Assembly (NCBI GenBank): GCA_949825045.1
Contig: OX463836.1
Coordinates: 16,778,329-16,842,328 of the forward strand
Source: Argyresthia goedartella
Lineage: Eukaryota > Arthropoda > Insecta > Lepidoptera > Argyresthiidae
Direction: 5' to 3'
DNA length: 64,000 nucleotides
The notes under the pieces were generated by a model. It was not told where the DNA came from and searched no databases. It saw only the letters and a program-made list of their open reading frames with translations. The translations under genes were made by a program, and so were the position numbers. Within the stretch, counting starts at the first letter, position 1. The number at the start of each line of letters is the position of its first letter. Below are positions 48,391 to 59,280 of the stretch, piece after piece.

Positions 48391-48979
48391 AGCATGGCAA
48401 CACTGGCCCAATGTAAACATTATCTCGGTATTGATATTTTAAATAAAGTTTAAATATGCGTTTGTCAAGTAAATAACCATAAAAGTGTGTTTATCACGTA
48501 CGGGAAATCGTGTAGAAGTGATGGTGCAGTTAGCGAACATGGATTATTTGAGAAAATGACGATTCTCTTAGTGAACTGTGTTGAGTTGATAAAGCGATAA
48601 ATCAGAAGTTGAGGATGAAATGTAATACATGGACACACGCGTGCAAGTGAAGGAATACGATGTGCAGCCAATAAAAGTACACTACGGCAACGTTTTTCAT
48701 CTAAATCACAGGTTTTTATCGCTAATACCGTTAAATCTTCTGAATTCCATACCATAACCAATCAGCTGACTAATCAAAACATTGCCACAACAAAATATTG
48801 CACTACACCACCTATTACATAGATAACAGCGACATCTAACAGCGAGCGGGAGAAGCATATTGATTAGCGACATCTACTAGATAGTAGATAAACTATAAAG
48901 ATATTGCTGAGTACAGTGCAGCAGAATAAACGACTAACATCGACCGATATTGGAACGATCATCGATAGATCACCGCAAG
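48391..48979. other. Unassigned sequence
   Basis: No supported gene. A 98-codon minus-strand frame (48465-48761) lacks any recognisable motif. The 3' part just before 48980 may be the leader of the LINE-type ORF that follows. Confidence 0.35.
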
Positions 48980-49279
48980 ATGGCGTTGCGATGCAGAAGG
49001 TGTGATAGCGACATTACAGATCGGCGGTTTCTGCTTTGCCAACTTTGTGACGAACCATTTCATGCGGTATGTACCTCATTGCCAGAGAAGCTGTACAATG
49101 CATACTATGCAGGCAACGTAGAAAAAAAGGGAACATGGAGATGCAGTACATGTCATTCCAGAGAAGGGGTTAATAGAGTCCAGATATCTCCGATAGAGTC
49201 ACGAAGCCACGAAGCTACAAATATTACACCTGTAAATCATGTTACACAGCGGAAGAAATTTGTAGTTAATGTAATGTAA
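48980..49279 (+). pseudogene. PHD-finger protein fragment, probably LINE ORF1
   Basis: An ATG at 48980 opens about 99 codons. Residues 4-60 hold a PHD-type zinc finger: CRRCDSDI, CQLCDEPFHAVC, WRCSTC (C4-H-C3 spacing). PHD-type fingers occur in ORF1 proteins of insect CR1-like LINEs and in some host chromatin readers. The frame stops soon after at 49279 with no further domain, so it is either a truncated LINE ORF1 or a first exon. An earlier in-frame ATG at 48950 would add ten residues. Confidence 0.6.
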
Positions 49280-49590
49280 CGTACCTGTTTTTCTGATGGT
49301 TGCAGCTGCTGCCAAATACAATTTCTGCACGCGCAACAACCTCCCTTTTGCTCGTTTGCCGTTTTCCTAGGCGTTCTTGCAGTATTTATCGAGCTGCAGG
49401 CCCTTGGTTTCTTCTGAAACGCCAAAGTTTAAACAATACATTTCTGCGCGCTGTTAATGTTGATGTGCGGTTTAGGCACACTTTTCTTACCTGTTTTCTG
49501 TTATTTTGGGCTGTAATTTGCCTCTATTTATCACTGTTTTAGGTCTCCTGAAAATAATTAATTTAAATTGTTTATGTTTTGACAATATGT
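49280..49590. other. Unassigned sequence left of Gypsy-B
   Basis: No gene recognised. It ends with ATGT at 49587-49590, the left copy of the Gypsy-B target duplication. Confidence 0.4.
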
Positions 49591-51364
49591 TGTAGCCTCG
49601 TTTTTCTGGGGGTACTAGTTCCTGTCAGTAAAAGAAGAGATTCTGGTTCTCAAGTTTTATTTCCTGAACATTTGTTAAAGAAAACAAGGGGGGGTTCTCT
49701 CTTAGTGGCCGTCCTATTTAAATAATACACGTCCTTAATTCTACACTTATCTCGACCCTTGTTTCTTCAGGTCTGCCCCCCCCGCAGGGAAGATCAGCGT
49801 AACAGTAACAAGCAGGGCGTCACCAGCTACACTGGCAGTACAGGCGCCATGCGGGATCTTATGTACTGGAATTAGGAGAAAAATCTACTTAGCGACTGGC
49901 CCTAAGTTCACAATGTACACCACGGGCCTTAATTAAGAGCTCCCCGACTTAAAATTACACAAAATTAACCAAACACACGGGCAAGGTCTATTTCTCAGGT
50001 GCCCAGGCCTTAATCTACCGCAGGGAAAATTTATATTCCTTCAAATTACACAAAATTATCAAAACACACGGGCAAGGTCTATTCTTAGGTGCATAAGCCT
50101 TAATCTACCGCAGGGAAAATTTATATTCCTTCAAATTACACAAAATTATCAAAACACACGGGCAAGGTCTATTCTTAGGTGCATAAGCCTTAATCTACTA
50201 CAAGGAAAATCTATATTCGGTTTGCAATACACTAACAAATGTCACAAACTAACCTATTTACAAAATCACCCTGGCCGTGGTCCAGCCCCATGATGCAATT
50301 ATATTTAATAAAACCTCTTGGTTTGGCCACTGGACCACAGGGAATGCCTAAGGAAGTTGAATCACTGCGTCGACGTTACCTAAGACTAGGTCAATCGACC
50401 ATGATGAGCGACTAGGGCCGCGTTATGGAGAAGTAACGAGAAATCTACTGGGGCAGGTTAGTAAGCGCGCGATGCGAACCATGGAAGATGGAAATTTCTC
50501 ACCTTATATATTCAGGATGTACCTCGCCCGCTACCACGGGGTGCACCCAGCACGGGTCACCTTGGCGGCTCCCAAAATCCCGTCTTCGGCAGGGTTGGAT
50601 TTAGCGAGCCGATGCGTCAGCCACCTCACCACACGTGGGAACAACCTCCTTCCGCTACGCGTCCACCACGGCACGCTCTCTCCGTCCCCGGAGCAAAAAG
50701 GGGCTGAAAGGAACCACTTCGTTGGTAAAAATGACACTCGCCTCGGTTGAACCGTCGATAACCACGTTTCCTAACCCAACTCGACTCACCAAGGTTTCTT
50801 GTCCGTGGTTCCTCCTTCTACCACCTCAAGCGGTGTGCCTCTCGCGGCACTCTCGTCGAAAAAAGCCTCCCACCGGCTTGGGGCGCATATTTATAACCAA
50901 AATCTTCGCGAACAATCTTTCCATCAGGGATACCACCTTCGCGCTGAAAGCCCCCCATGACAAGTTCACGTCGCCGATTGCGACAGTAAATTAGCCGGGC
51001 GAAATTTCTATCTAGCTCCCGTTCCGCTGTCAGTTCCTGCACCTTACATTCAGGACGCGTCCCCACCAACATTTAGGGTACACGGCAGCGATTCCCGCCT
51101 GAAAATAATTGTTCACTCCGCCAGCTGTAGTTAAATTTTCCCGACAACATGGGAACAAAAAGACGAGGGCAACACTAAGAGTGGTGGCGCCCTCTAGCGG
51201 CGTTCCACCGTAACCACTTGGATCGATACTGTTCGACGCGCAGCGAGATGGCTCCCCCAATGTAAGCATTGTTAAGGCTGCCGCCAGATGGCGATACCTG
51301 TATCTTCCTCTCATAAATCCAACTGTTTAAACCTATGTAAATGGACTGAAAATCCAGCGCTACA
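49591..51364 (-). repeat. Gypsy-B 3' LTR
   Basis: 1774 bp, plus-strand edges TGTAGCCTCG and GCGCTACA. Includes a 90-bp tandem repeat at 49952-50219. Open frames inside it (for example 50472-50750) recur identically in the other LTR and have no family resemblance. Confidence 0.95.
49952..50219. repeat. Three-copy 90-bp tandem repeat in the Gypsy-B LTR
   Basis: Units start at 49952, 50043 and 50133 (AAATTACACAAAATTA). The same array occurs at about 57087-57354 in the other LTR. Such arrays in LTRs often hold regulatory sites, but that is inference. Confidence 0.88.
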
Positions 51365-51657
51365 GTACCCCCCAAGCCAAAATAGGATTCACGCAGGGAA
51401 TCCTACGGATGACCCCATCCGAGAACACCGCCCCCCAACAAAACAAACCCTCCAACATCCACAATACCAAAAAAAACGAAGTGCCTACGACACACAAAAC
51501 CAAAAGACCTATGATGCCACCTCATGATCCGGCCGAAGACTCTTGAGGGACCAAACAAAATAACAAGCTAAACAGTACAGCTGTCACAACATACAACAAT
51601 GATACAATGGAAACTATTTCCTTGGCATCACCGTTCCAGGTGTTGTTCCGGAACGGC
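51365..51657 (-). other. Gypsy-B 3' noncoding segment
   Basis: About 290 bp between the pol stop and the 3' LTR, ending in the polypurine tract. No envelope gene. Confidence 0.7.
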
Positions 51658-54600
51658 TTATCTGGGCCTACGGCGGAATACTCGGCTCCTATAGGCGGCG
51701 CTGTGACTTGGCGAAGCGCCTGTATTTATCCCCAATCTTTCACCAGCTACGTGGGCATTGCTGCGCAGAACTCCGCGACGGGGCGACGCAGCCGGACCAA
51801 CGATCGCTGATGAGCGAAAATTACCAACACTCACAACACTACTCACGGGGTTTACTCGTGGGTCGCATGACATCTGTCCCTCGTCTTTCTGTTTGATATC
51901 CTTAATATGCCACTTCCCCAATGGCTTGCCGTTTTCATCCTCTACCTCGTAAACCAAACGCGATAACTTCTTGACGATGATGCATTTTTCATACTTAGGA
52001 CATAACTTCGCAGAAAAATGTTTGCTCGCATCACTGAGTTTGTAAGTTCTTTTCCAAACAATATCGCCTACATTGAAAGACAAATCACGGCGTTTGCTAT
52101 TATACGTTTTGACATTACGATCGTGGGCCTTTTTTAGTTCTACCCCCACTTTCTCGTAAACATCTTTCAAGGTACCTAATCTATCCGCCGAGGCTTTTCG
52201 CGACCCAAACAACAATTCATCAACTACAACGGGATCCGAGTAAACATTTCCATCAGCTACTGCCTCTCTCCCATGTACCAGAAAAAACGGGGTGTACGAA
52301 GTAGCATCGTTAACGGAAGTATTTAGAGCGAACTGTATCTTGTGAATATTCACATCCCACGTGCGATGGTCAGACCCTACGAAACTTGAGACCGCAGTCA
52401 TGATGGTCCTGTTATATCGTTCTACCGTGTTTACTTGGGGGCAATAAACCGGGCCCAAATGTACTTGCGGCACATTGTACTTTTCGAATAATGACTGGAC
52501 TTCACGACCCACCAGCTGTGGCCCGTTGTCTGAGAGCACAGTCTGAGGAACCCCATGCACCAGAAACACATGGTCCTCCAGGCGCTGAGCGATCACCTTT
52601 CCTGTAGCGCGCCGCACGGGGAAAATCAAACAATACTTGGAGAAGCAGCATACTACTACTAACAAAAATGTATTTAGCTGTCTGGAAGCCGGTAGGGGGC
52701 CGACTAAATCAACACTAATACACTGAAACGGCCGTGAGCAAACCTTTGGGTCCCCCATCAGACCGGGTTTTGACAGGTTGCTATGTTTATAGGCTTTACA
52801 CACTTCACAAGCAGCCACAAAACTCACCACGTCCTGGTACATTCCTGGCCAAAAGTATCTGAGCTTCAACCGACTGTGCGTCTTATCTACCCCTAGATGT
52901 GCCGCCGTAGGCGTTGAATGGTTCGCGACCATGATGTCCACTCTGTACTCCACTGGGACTACCTCCTTCCACTGGAAGTCATCGGTTAAGTTGTTCTTGC
53001 CCTTTCTGAAACGATAAAGACGACCGCTCTCGACCTGATAATTTGCCATGGATTGTGGCCTATCCACACAACCCCTAAAAAGTTTCAAATACCAATCGTC
53101 AGAAGTCTGCACCGTTGGCGCCACTGCTGCCACCGGAACTGATCTTGAGAGAGCATCAGGAACTACATTGTCCACTCCTCGCCGATGTTGAATAGTGAAG
53201 TTATATGGGGATAACCTACAACCCCATCTTTCTAGACGACCGGTTGGGTTTTTCAAGTTTAAAAACCATTTCAGGCTGGCATGATCAGTGATGATCGTAA
53301 ACGGCCTATCTCCCTCCAGATAAGGACGAAAGTGTTCGACGGCGTTGACCACCGCCATCGCTTCTTTCTCCGTGGCTGAGTAGTTCCGCTCGGCGGGTAA
53401 GAGAGATCGGCTGAAATAAGCGATGGGGTGCTCCCCTCCATCAAACCTCTGCGTCAATGTTGCACCTACACCAAAATCGGATGCATCGCAATGCACTACA
53501 AAGTCTTTGTCAAAATCCGGACATGCTAACACCGGGGCCGTAGTCAGCGCCCTCTTTAGCTCCACAAATGCCTGGTCAGCTTCCGCTGTCCACTGGAACG
53601 GTGGCGTACCTTTTTTTGTTGAAGTTAATTTGTTGAGCGGCCCCGCTATGTTACTGAAATTTTTAATAAAACGTCGGTAGTACGAGGCGGTGCCTAAAAA
53701 TCTCTTAACCTCCTTCTTAGTTGTCGGTACGGAGAAGTCCACAATAGCCCGTATTTTTTCTGGGTCTGTCCTCAGACCAAACTCATCAACTACGTACCCG
53801 AGGTATTTTAATTGACTTCTAAAAAATTGGCATTTCTGTAAGTTAATTGTTAATCCAGCGAAGCTTAGCCGATCTAAGACAACCCGCAGCAGCCTCGTAT
53901 GCTCCTCAAACGTAGCTGAAACGATTACAATGTCATCTAAATAAATAAAAATTCTCCCGCCGAACTCAGGTCCGAAGAGACGATCCATGAGGCGCTGTTG
54001 AGTAGCTGGTGCAGAAGTTAAGCCGAAGCACATAACCTTGAAGTGGTACAGCCCGCGCGCTGGCACTGTAAACGCGGTTTTTTCCATTGAGTCCCGAGAG
54101 TCTAGTGGGATCTGCCAAAAGGCTGCTTTGAGGTCAATAGAAGACAAAAACTTCGCGTTCCCCAACTGATCTAAGATTTGCGTTATGTACGGGAGAGGGT
54201 ATGCATCATGTTTTGAAACCGCGTTCAGCTTCCTACTATCCAAACAAAATCTCAGCGTACCATCTGCCTTGGGTGCCATTGTTATAGGATTATTCCACGC
54301 ACTACTGCTGGGTTCCACAACGTCTAGCTGCAGCATCTCGTCCAACTGTTTATTTAACTCTGCTAGTTTTTGTGGGGACAAAACATAGTACCGTTGTTTT
54401 ATAGGGGCTGCCCCTCCTGTGTCAATCCTGTGGCTCAAGAGATGAGTTCTACCTAAACCCTTCTTATCAAAAGATATGGACTCAAACTCCAGCATGATAT
54501 CTTCGGCTTCTGCGCGTTGGCGAACTGAAAGGGCGTTCAACGGTTGAATCCTCCTAATCTCACAATCAAAAGTGGCTGTCTTCTCGGTGTCAGAGAAAGA

Positions 54601-55422
54601 GCATCCCCTATTCAACAAGGACAACACGTCAGGTGCTATGTCAAACTCCTGCCAGAAGTTGATGCCCAGAAGCAGGCTCGTCGTTACTCCCGGAACTACA
54701 TAAAATTTAACGACGGACGTTCTACCCCCCAAAGCGACGGGCAGTAACACGTAACCGGCGACCGGTGAAGATGAACCGTTTGCTGTGGTTATCGCGTCCA
54801 AATCCAACGCCCTATGCAATACGATTTCCTGACCGAGCCTATCCAAAGCCGCCTTGCTAATAATGGAAATTTCCGATCCAGAATCTAATAGACCAGTAAA
54901 AAAAAAATTATAAACCCCCACTTTCAGATATGGGCGAGCGTCGCGACCGTGGATCACGCTCACGTGTTTCGCGCGTAGTTCGATGTGAAATTTACGGACA
55001 AATTCTATCCACTCCGACCATTCCTGTGGTCTTGGAGTCAGTGGCGAAGCTATCACGTTTGGTTCAGAGGTGACGGGTGCACTATGTGGTACGGGACTCA
55101 CCTTATTGTTGACGAAAACGCCCTTGGGCGAATGCGACGAAGGGCTTCCAGAACCCCGTGCGCCCGGGACATCCGCAGACGCCCTCCTCACCTTGGCATC
55201 ACCACCCCGATCTCCATGCCGGAGTGATGCGTCGTGGCCTACGGTGGCGAAGGACACGCACGCCCCCGGCGCACGTTGCCTTTCCGCCTCCGCCGCATGA
55301 AATTCGGACGCCGTATTAACAGCGCACTTACTTGCAGGGTTACTTACGTGGTAAGAGGGTATACCTCTCCCAAAGCCTACACCCGAATCAACCCTGCTCT
55401 GATTCGACTTTATTAGTTTTTT
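51658..55422 (-). CDS. Gypsy-B pol: protease, RT, RNase H, integrase
   Basis: The frame is open from the frameshift site at 55422 to a stop at 51658, about 1250 codons. An unstructured linker leads to the protease (GLLDSGSEISII, near residue 130 of the part starting at 55257), then reverse transcriptase (RFCLDSRKLNAVSKHDAYPLP, catalytic YLDDIVIVS), RNase H (VHCDASDFGVGATL, NYSATEKEAMAV) and integrase with an HHCC zinc domain (H..H then CEVCKAYKH) and core residues in SVDLVGPLPAS, LSDNGPQLVG and NTVERYNRT. A C-terminal domain ends the protein. No lesion seen. A GTG at 55257 was the first start-like codon; true expression is probably by -1 frameshift from gag. Confidence 0.93.
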   Translation of the reverse strand, partial: KKLIKSNQSRVDSGVGFGRGIPSYHVSNPASKCAVNTASEFHAAEAERQRAPGACVSFATVGHDASLRHGDRGGDAKVRRASADVPGARGSGSPSSHSPKGVFVNNKVSPVPHSAPVTSEPNVIASPLTPRPQEWSEWIEFVRKFHIELRAKHVSVIHGRDARPYLKVGVYNFFFTGLLDSGSEISIISKAALDRLGQEIVLHRALDLDAITTANGSSSPVAGYVLLPVALGGRTSVVKFYVVPGVTTSLLLGINFWQEFDIAPDVLSLLNRGCSFSDTEKTATFDCEIRRIQPLNALSVRQRAEAEDIMLEFESISFDKKGLGRTHLLSHRIDTGGAAPIKQRYYVLSPQKLAELNKQLDEMLQLDVVEPSSSAWNNPITMAPKADGTLRFCLDSRKLNAVSKHDAYPLPYITQILDQLGNAKFLSSIDLKAAFWQIPLDSRDSMEKTAFTVPARGLYHFKVMCFGLTSAPATQQRLMDRLFGPEFGGRIFIYLDDIVIVSATFEEHTRLLRVVLDRLSFAGLTINLQKCQFFRSQLKYLGYVVDEFGLRTDPEKIRAIVDFSVPTTKKEVKRFLGTASYYRRFIKNFSNIAGPLNKLTSTKKGTPPFQWTAEADQAFVELKRALTTAPVLACPDFDKDFVVHCDASDFGVGATLTQRFDGGEHPIAYFSRSLLPAERNYSATEKEAMAVVNAVEHFRPYLEGDRPFTIITDHASLKWFLNLKNPTGRLERWGCRLSPYNFTIQHRRGVDNVVPDALSRSVPVAAVAPTVQTSDDWYLKLFRGCVDRPQSMANYQVESGRLYRFRKGKNNLTDDFQWKEVVPVEYRVDIMVANHSTPTAAHLGVDKTHSRLKLRYFWPGMYQDVVSFVAACEVCKAYKHSNLSKPGLMGDPKVCSRPFQCISVDLVGPLPASRQLNTFLLVVVCCFSKYCLIFPVRRATGKVIAQRLEDHVFLVHGVPQTVLSDNGPQLVGREVQSLFEKYNVPQVHLGPVYCPQVNTVERYNRTIMTAVSSFVGSDHRTWDVNIHKIQFALNTSVNDATSYTPFFLVHGREAVADGNVYSDPVVVDELLFGSRKASADRLGTLKDVYEKVGVELKKAHDRNVKTYNSKRRDLSFNVGDIVWKRTYKLSDASKHFSAKLCPKYEKCIIVKKLSRLVYEVEDENGKPLGKWHIKDIKQKDEGQMSCDPRVNPVSSVVSVGNFRSSAIVGPAASPRRGVLRSNAHVAGERLGINTGASPSHSAAYRSRVFRRRPR

Positions 55423-56567
55423 GACATCTTACATTTAGGACACGTTGAAGTAACTACATCCGGTTCCCCGCAACGGTAGCAGAATAATTTCCGCGACGGC
55501 TCTTGTATCGCTGAGACTTGGCCTGCGGTGGCTTTCCCGTTGTCACAAGTATAAATTAAGTCCGACGCCAAGATTGAGGCGGATGTAGTTGGCTCCGAGA
55601 AGCTACGCGCAATACATTCTGCCTGTTCCAGCAATCGGCAGCTTGACTTCAAATCCGACCATGAGTTGATTGGGTGCAGAGCTAGTTGGGTCGTGTAGAA
55701 CGGCCTAATATTGTGTCTAACTATAGCCAATTTCTCAATTTCCGTAATGGGTTTTAATAATTGGGAGAAATAATTTTGCATTACGCTCAAATAATTTACT
55801 ATGCTCTCGTCCTGTCCCTGAGTTCTTTCCCTAATCTCTTTCATAAGACGGAAATCAAAGTCAAATGGTAAGTATTCCGCCAACAAAAGATTTTTCAATT
55901 CGGACCATGTGTGTACATCGCTAATGGCACCTCTGTACCAGCATAACGCTCCGTCCGTGAATAATTCCGGGGCCGACTTGAACAATCTTTCGTCGGAGAT
56001 ACCGCGGGAGACCCTAACTTCTTCCAATCTTTGTAAAAATCCCTTTACGCACGACTTCCCATCGAATTTGATATTCAATGTGTGAACCGCCTGATACTTC
56101 TCGGGTATTACCTCGCGGACGGGGGTAGGTGACGCCACTCTGGACGATCGAAAATTTAACATAATACTCTCTAGTCTGTCTATTATTTTTTCGATAGTCG
56201 CGTTTGTCTCGAAAAATTTGTCGCCGGCACCTTCTAGGGGCTGAAGCCTACTCAGACGGTGATATAAGTGGTACGCTAACGCCTGTACCCTACTCAGAAT
56301 CTTTAAAGAACACGGTCTTTGAGTTGTACCTACCAACAGACTCTGCAGTGATTCTAACTTCTCACAAATAGTGGCGAATTCCCGCTCACAATCGCCACTG
56401 AACTCCGTTACTTCGTCCGAGCTGAGTTCAATGTTTAATTTTCGGATCTGGGAACGCAGTTCCGTGACGGTTGGGGCTGGCTTTCCCCCACGAAGTTCAA
56501 CTTCATACTCTAACTCGTCCTTATGCAGTAAATTAAAATTAATCGGCCTATCTTCAAAAGTTGCCAT
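55413..56567 (-). CDS. Gypsy-B gag
   Basis: 384 residues from the ATG at 56567. The open frame extends to 56690 but the MATFEDRPINFNLLHKDELEYE start matches the gag N-terminus of the related Gypsy-C. Helical segments (about 30-150) are followed by the capsid-like domain (FLQRLEEVRVSRGIS, FTDGALCWYRGAI, REIRTQGQDESI-type region) and a single C-terminal zinc-binding motif (CYRCGEPDVVTSTCPKC). Gag forms the particle. Its stop TAA (55413-55415) follows A_AAA_AAC directly, and pol lies in the -1 frame. Confidence 0.92.
   Translation of the reverse strand: MATFEDRPINFNLLHKDELEYEVELRGGKPAPTVTELRSQIRKLNIELSSDEVTEFSGDCEREFATICEKLESLQSLLVGTTQRPCSLKILSRVQALAYHLYHRLSRLQPLEGAGDKFFETNATIEKIIDRLESIMLNFRSSRVASPTPVREVIPEKYQAVHTLNIKFDGKSCVKGFLQRLEEVRVSRGISDERLFKSAPELFTDGALCWYRGAISDVHTWSELKNLLLAEYLPFDFDFRLMKEIRERTQGQDESIVNYLSVMQNYFSQLLKPITEIEKLAIVRHNIRPFYTTQLALHPINSWSDLKSSCRLLEQAECIARSFSEPTTSASILASDLIYTCDNGKATAGQVSAIQEPSRKLFCYRCGEPDVVTSTCPKCKMSKN
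55416..55422 (-). promoter_or_regulatory. Gypsy-B -1 frameshift site (A_AAA_AAC)
   Basis: On the minus strand the last gag codons read A_AAA_AAC then TAA. The -1 frame is open without interruption into pol. This is the classic gag-pol arrangement of retroelements that use -1 slippage. No downstream structure was modelled. Confidence 0.8.
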
Positions 56568-56725
56568 TGTGGCCCGGTCACACACGATAACACAATAACA
56601 ACAATTAACAATCCGCCTCAAAATACAAAAACTAAAGTATAGAAACGGCCATGTGTACTGAGCGAAAGACCAGAACACAGGTTTACACAACCACCAAGAG
56701 AGAAAAACCTGTTCGGTGCGCCAAT

Positions 56726-58499
56726 TGTAGCCTCGTTTTTCTGGGGGTACTAGTTCCTGTCAGTAAAAGAAGAGATTCTGGTTCTCAAGTTTTATTTCCT
56801 GAACATTTGTTAAAGAAAACAAGGGGGGGTTCTCTCTTAGTGGCCGTCCTATTTAAATAATACACGTCCTTAATTCTACACTTATCTCGACCCTTGTTTC
56901 TTCAGGTCTGCCCCCCCCGCAGGGAAGATCAGCGTAACAGTAACAAGCAGGGCGTCACCAGCTACACTGGCAGTACAGGCGCCATGCGGGATCTTATGTA
57001 CTGGAATTAGGAGAAAAATCTACTTAGCGACTGGCCCTAAGTTCACAATGTACACCACGGGCCTTAATTAAGAGCTCCCCGACTTAAAATTACACAAAAT
57101 TAACCAAACACACGGGCAAGGTCTATTTCTCAGGTGCCCAGGCCTTAATCTACCGCAGGGAAAATTTATATTCCTTCAAATTACACAAAATTATCAAAAC
57201 ACACGGGCAAGGTCTATTCTTAGGTGCATAAGCCTTAATCTACCGCAGGGAAAATTTATATTCCTTCAAATTACACAAAATTATCAAAACACACGGGCAA
57301 GGTCTATTCTTAGGTGCATAAGCCTTAATCTACTACAAGGAAAATCTATATTCGGTTTGCAATACACTAACAAATGTCACAAACTAACCTATTTACAAAA
57401 TCACCCTGGCCGTGGTCCAGCCCCATGATGCAATTATATTTAATAAAACCTCTTGGTTTGGCCACTGGACCACAGGGAATGCCTAAGGAAGTTGAATCAC
57501 TGCGTCGACGTTACCTAAGACTAGGTCAATCGACCATGATGAGCGACTAGGGCCGCGTTATGGAGAAGTAACGAGAAATCTACTGGGGCAGGTTAGTAAG
57601 CGCGCGATGCGAACCATGGAAGATGGAAATTTCTCACCTTATATATTCAGGATGTACCTCGCCCGCTACCACGGGGTGCACCCAGCACGGGTCACCTTGG
57701 CGGCTCCCAAAATCCCGTCTTCGGCAGGGTTGGATTTAGCGAGCCGATGCGTCAGCCACCTCACCACACGTGGGAACAACCTCCTTCCGCTACGCGTCCA
57801 CCACGGCACGCTCTCTCCGTCCCCGGAGCAAAAAGGGGCTGAAAGGAACCACTTCGTTGGTAAAAATGACACTCGCCTCGGTTGAACCGTCGATAACCAC
57901 GTTTCCTAACCCAACTCGACTCACCAAGGTTTCTTGTCCGTGGTTCCTCCTTCTACCACCTCAAGCGGTGTGCCTCTCGCGGCACTCTCGTCGAAAAAAG
58001 CCTCCCACCGGCTTGGGGCGCATATTTATAACCAAAATCTTCGCGAACAATCTTTCCATCAGGGATACCACCTTCGCGCTGAAAGCCCCCCATGACAAGT
58101 TCACGTCGCCGATTGCGACAGTAAATTAGCCGGGCGAAATTTCTATCTAGCTCCCGTTCCGCTGTCAGTTCCTGCACCTTACATTCAGGACGCGTCCCCA
58201 CCAACATTTAGGGTACACGGCAGCGATTCCCGCCTGAAAATAATTGTTCACTCCGCCAGCTGTAGTTAAATTTTCCCGACAACATGGGAACAAAAAGACG
58301 AGGGCAACACTAAGAGTGGTGGCGCCCTCTAGCGGCGTTCCACCGTAACCACTTGGATCGATACTGTTCGACGCGCAGCGAGATGGCTCCCCCAATGTAA
58401 GCATTGTTAAGGCTGCCGCCAGATGGCGATACCTGTATCTTCCTCTCATAAATCCAACTGTTTAAACCTATGTAAATGGACTGAAAATCCAGCGCTACA
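56726..58499 (-). repeat. Gypsy-B 5' LTR
   Basis: 1774 bp, same length and edges as 49591-51364; sampled stretches are identical. Followed by ATGT at 58500. Confidence 0.95.
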
Positions 58500-58674
58500 A
58501 TGTCAAACTATGACAGATACGTCGATTTTTGTCAATCGCGCTGCTATGAAGTTCAGGTTGTATACTTTTAGGCTAAGGTTGTAATAATTTTATGTAATTA
58601 TGTAGTCCTGGTACTTTATAAATTTTAAATTACAAATTTGGAACCGGTAATTCTAGAATTTGGACCCTCAGGGG

Positions 58675-58682
58675 TATATAAG
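58675..58682 (+). promoter_or_regulatory. TATA box in the Gypsy-C LTR
   Basis: TATATAAG in a GC-balanced context (GGGGTATATAAGCCG), correctly placed upstream of the leader and gag. Confidence 0.65.
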
Positions 58683-58799
58683 CCGTACAACGGACGGAAT
58701 CACGAGTTCTCCATCGACTTTAAAATAGGAGTCAACTAAATTGTTCCGTCGCGGGGTCACAGCCGGCCCCGCAACTCAAGAGGGATCCCTACGTCAGTT

Positions 58800-59280
58800 T
58801 GGCCCATATCCTGTGCGTGTCCTTACTGCGCGCCGCTGCTCGTCCTTGCTGCGCGCCTCTGCGTGCCTTAGTACGCCTGTGCGTGTCCTACTGCACGCCA
58901 CTGCGTGCTCCTTACTGCGCGCTACCGCGTGCCTTAGCACGCCTGTGCGTGCCCTTACTGCGCGCTACTGCGTGCCCTAGCACGCCTGTGCGTGCCCCTA
59001 CTGCGCGCCGCTGCACGCCCTTGCTGCGCGCCACTGTGTGCCTTAGCACGCCTGTGTGTGCCCTACAGCGCGCCACTGCGTGCCTTTACTGTGCGCCCTC
59101 ACGCGCCTCCTCCGCGCACCCTTGCGTGCCTCTGCTGCGCGCCCTTACGCGCCTTAACGGCGCGCCCTTGCGTGCCTGCGCCCTCACGCGCCTCCTGCGC
59201 GCCCTCACGCGCCTCCTGCGTGCCCTCACGCGCCCCCCCTCGCGCCCGCCGCGAGCCTCTGCTGCGCTCCGCATCGTAAC
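58800..59280. repeat. GC-rich minisatellite inside the Gypsy-C LTR
   Basis: Irregular repeats built from CTGCGCGCC, CTGCGTGCC and CTTAGCACGCCTGTGCGTG, later shifting to CTCACGCGCCTCCTGCGCG. Frames are open on both strands with Arg/Ala/Cys-rich products. Not coding. Confidence 0.85.

Larger units (their letters stand above)
49591..58499 (-). mobile_element. Gypsy-B: young, apparently intact Ty3/Gypsy element
   Basis: An 8.9-kb minus-strand element with 1774-bp LTRs at both ends that look identical, duplication ATGT (49587-49590 and 58500-58503), a polypurine tract (GGCTTGGGGGG on the minus strand next to 51365) and a primer-binding site TGGCGCACCGAAC beside the 5' LTR. Gag and pol are both open, with pol in the -1 frame. 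No envelope gene. It inserted within the first bases of the Gypsy-C LTR. Confidence 0.95.

Noticed and set aside
48465..48761. 98-codon minus-strand frame beside LINE-2
   Set aside because: No motif, and it does not continue the reverse transcriptase similarity.
50472..51314. Open frames inside the Gypsy-B LTRs
   Set aside because: They are duplicated in both LTRs, overlap on both strands and have no domain. LTR-encoded genes would need stronger evidence.
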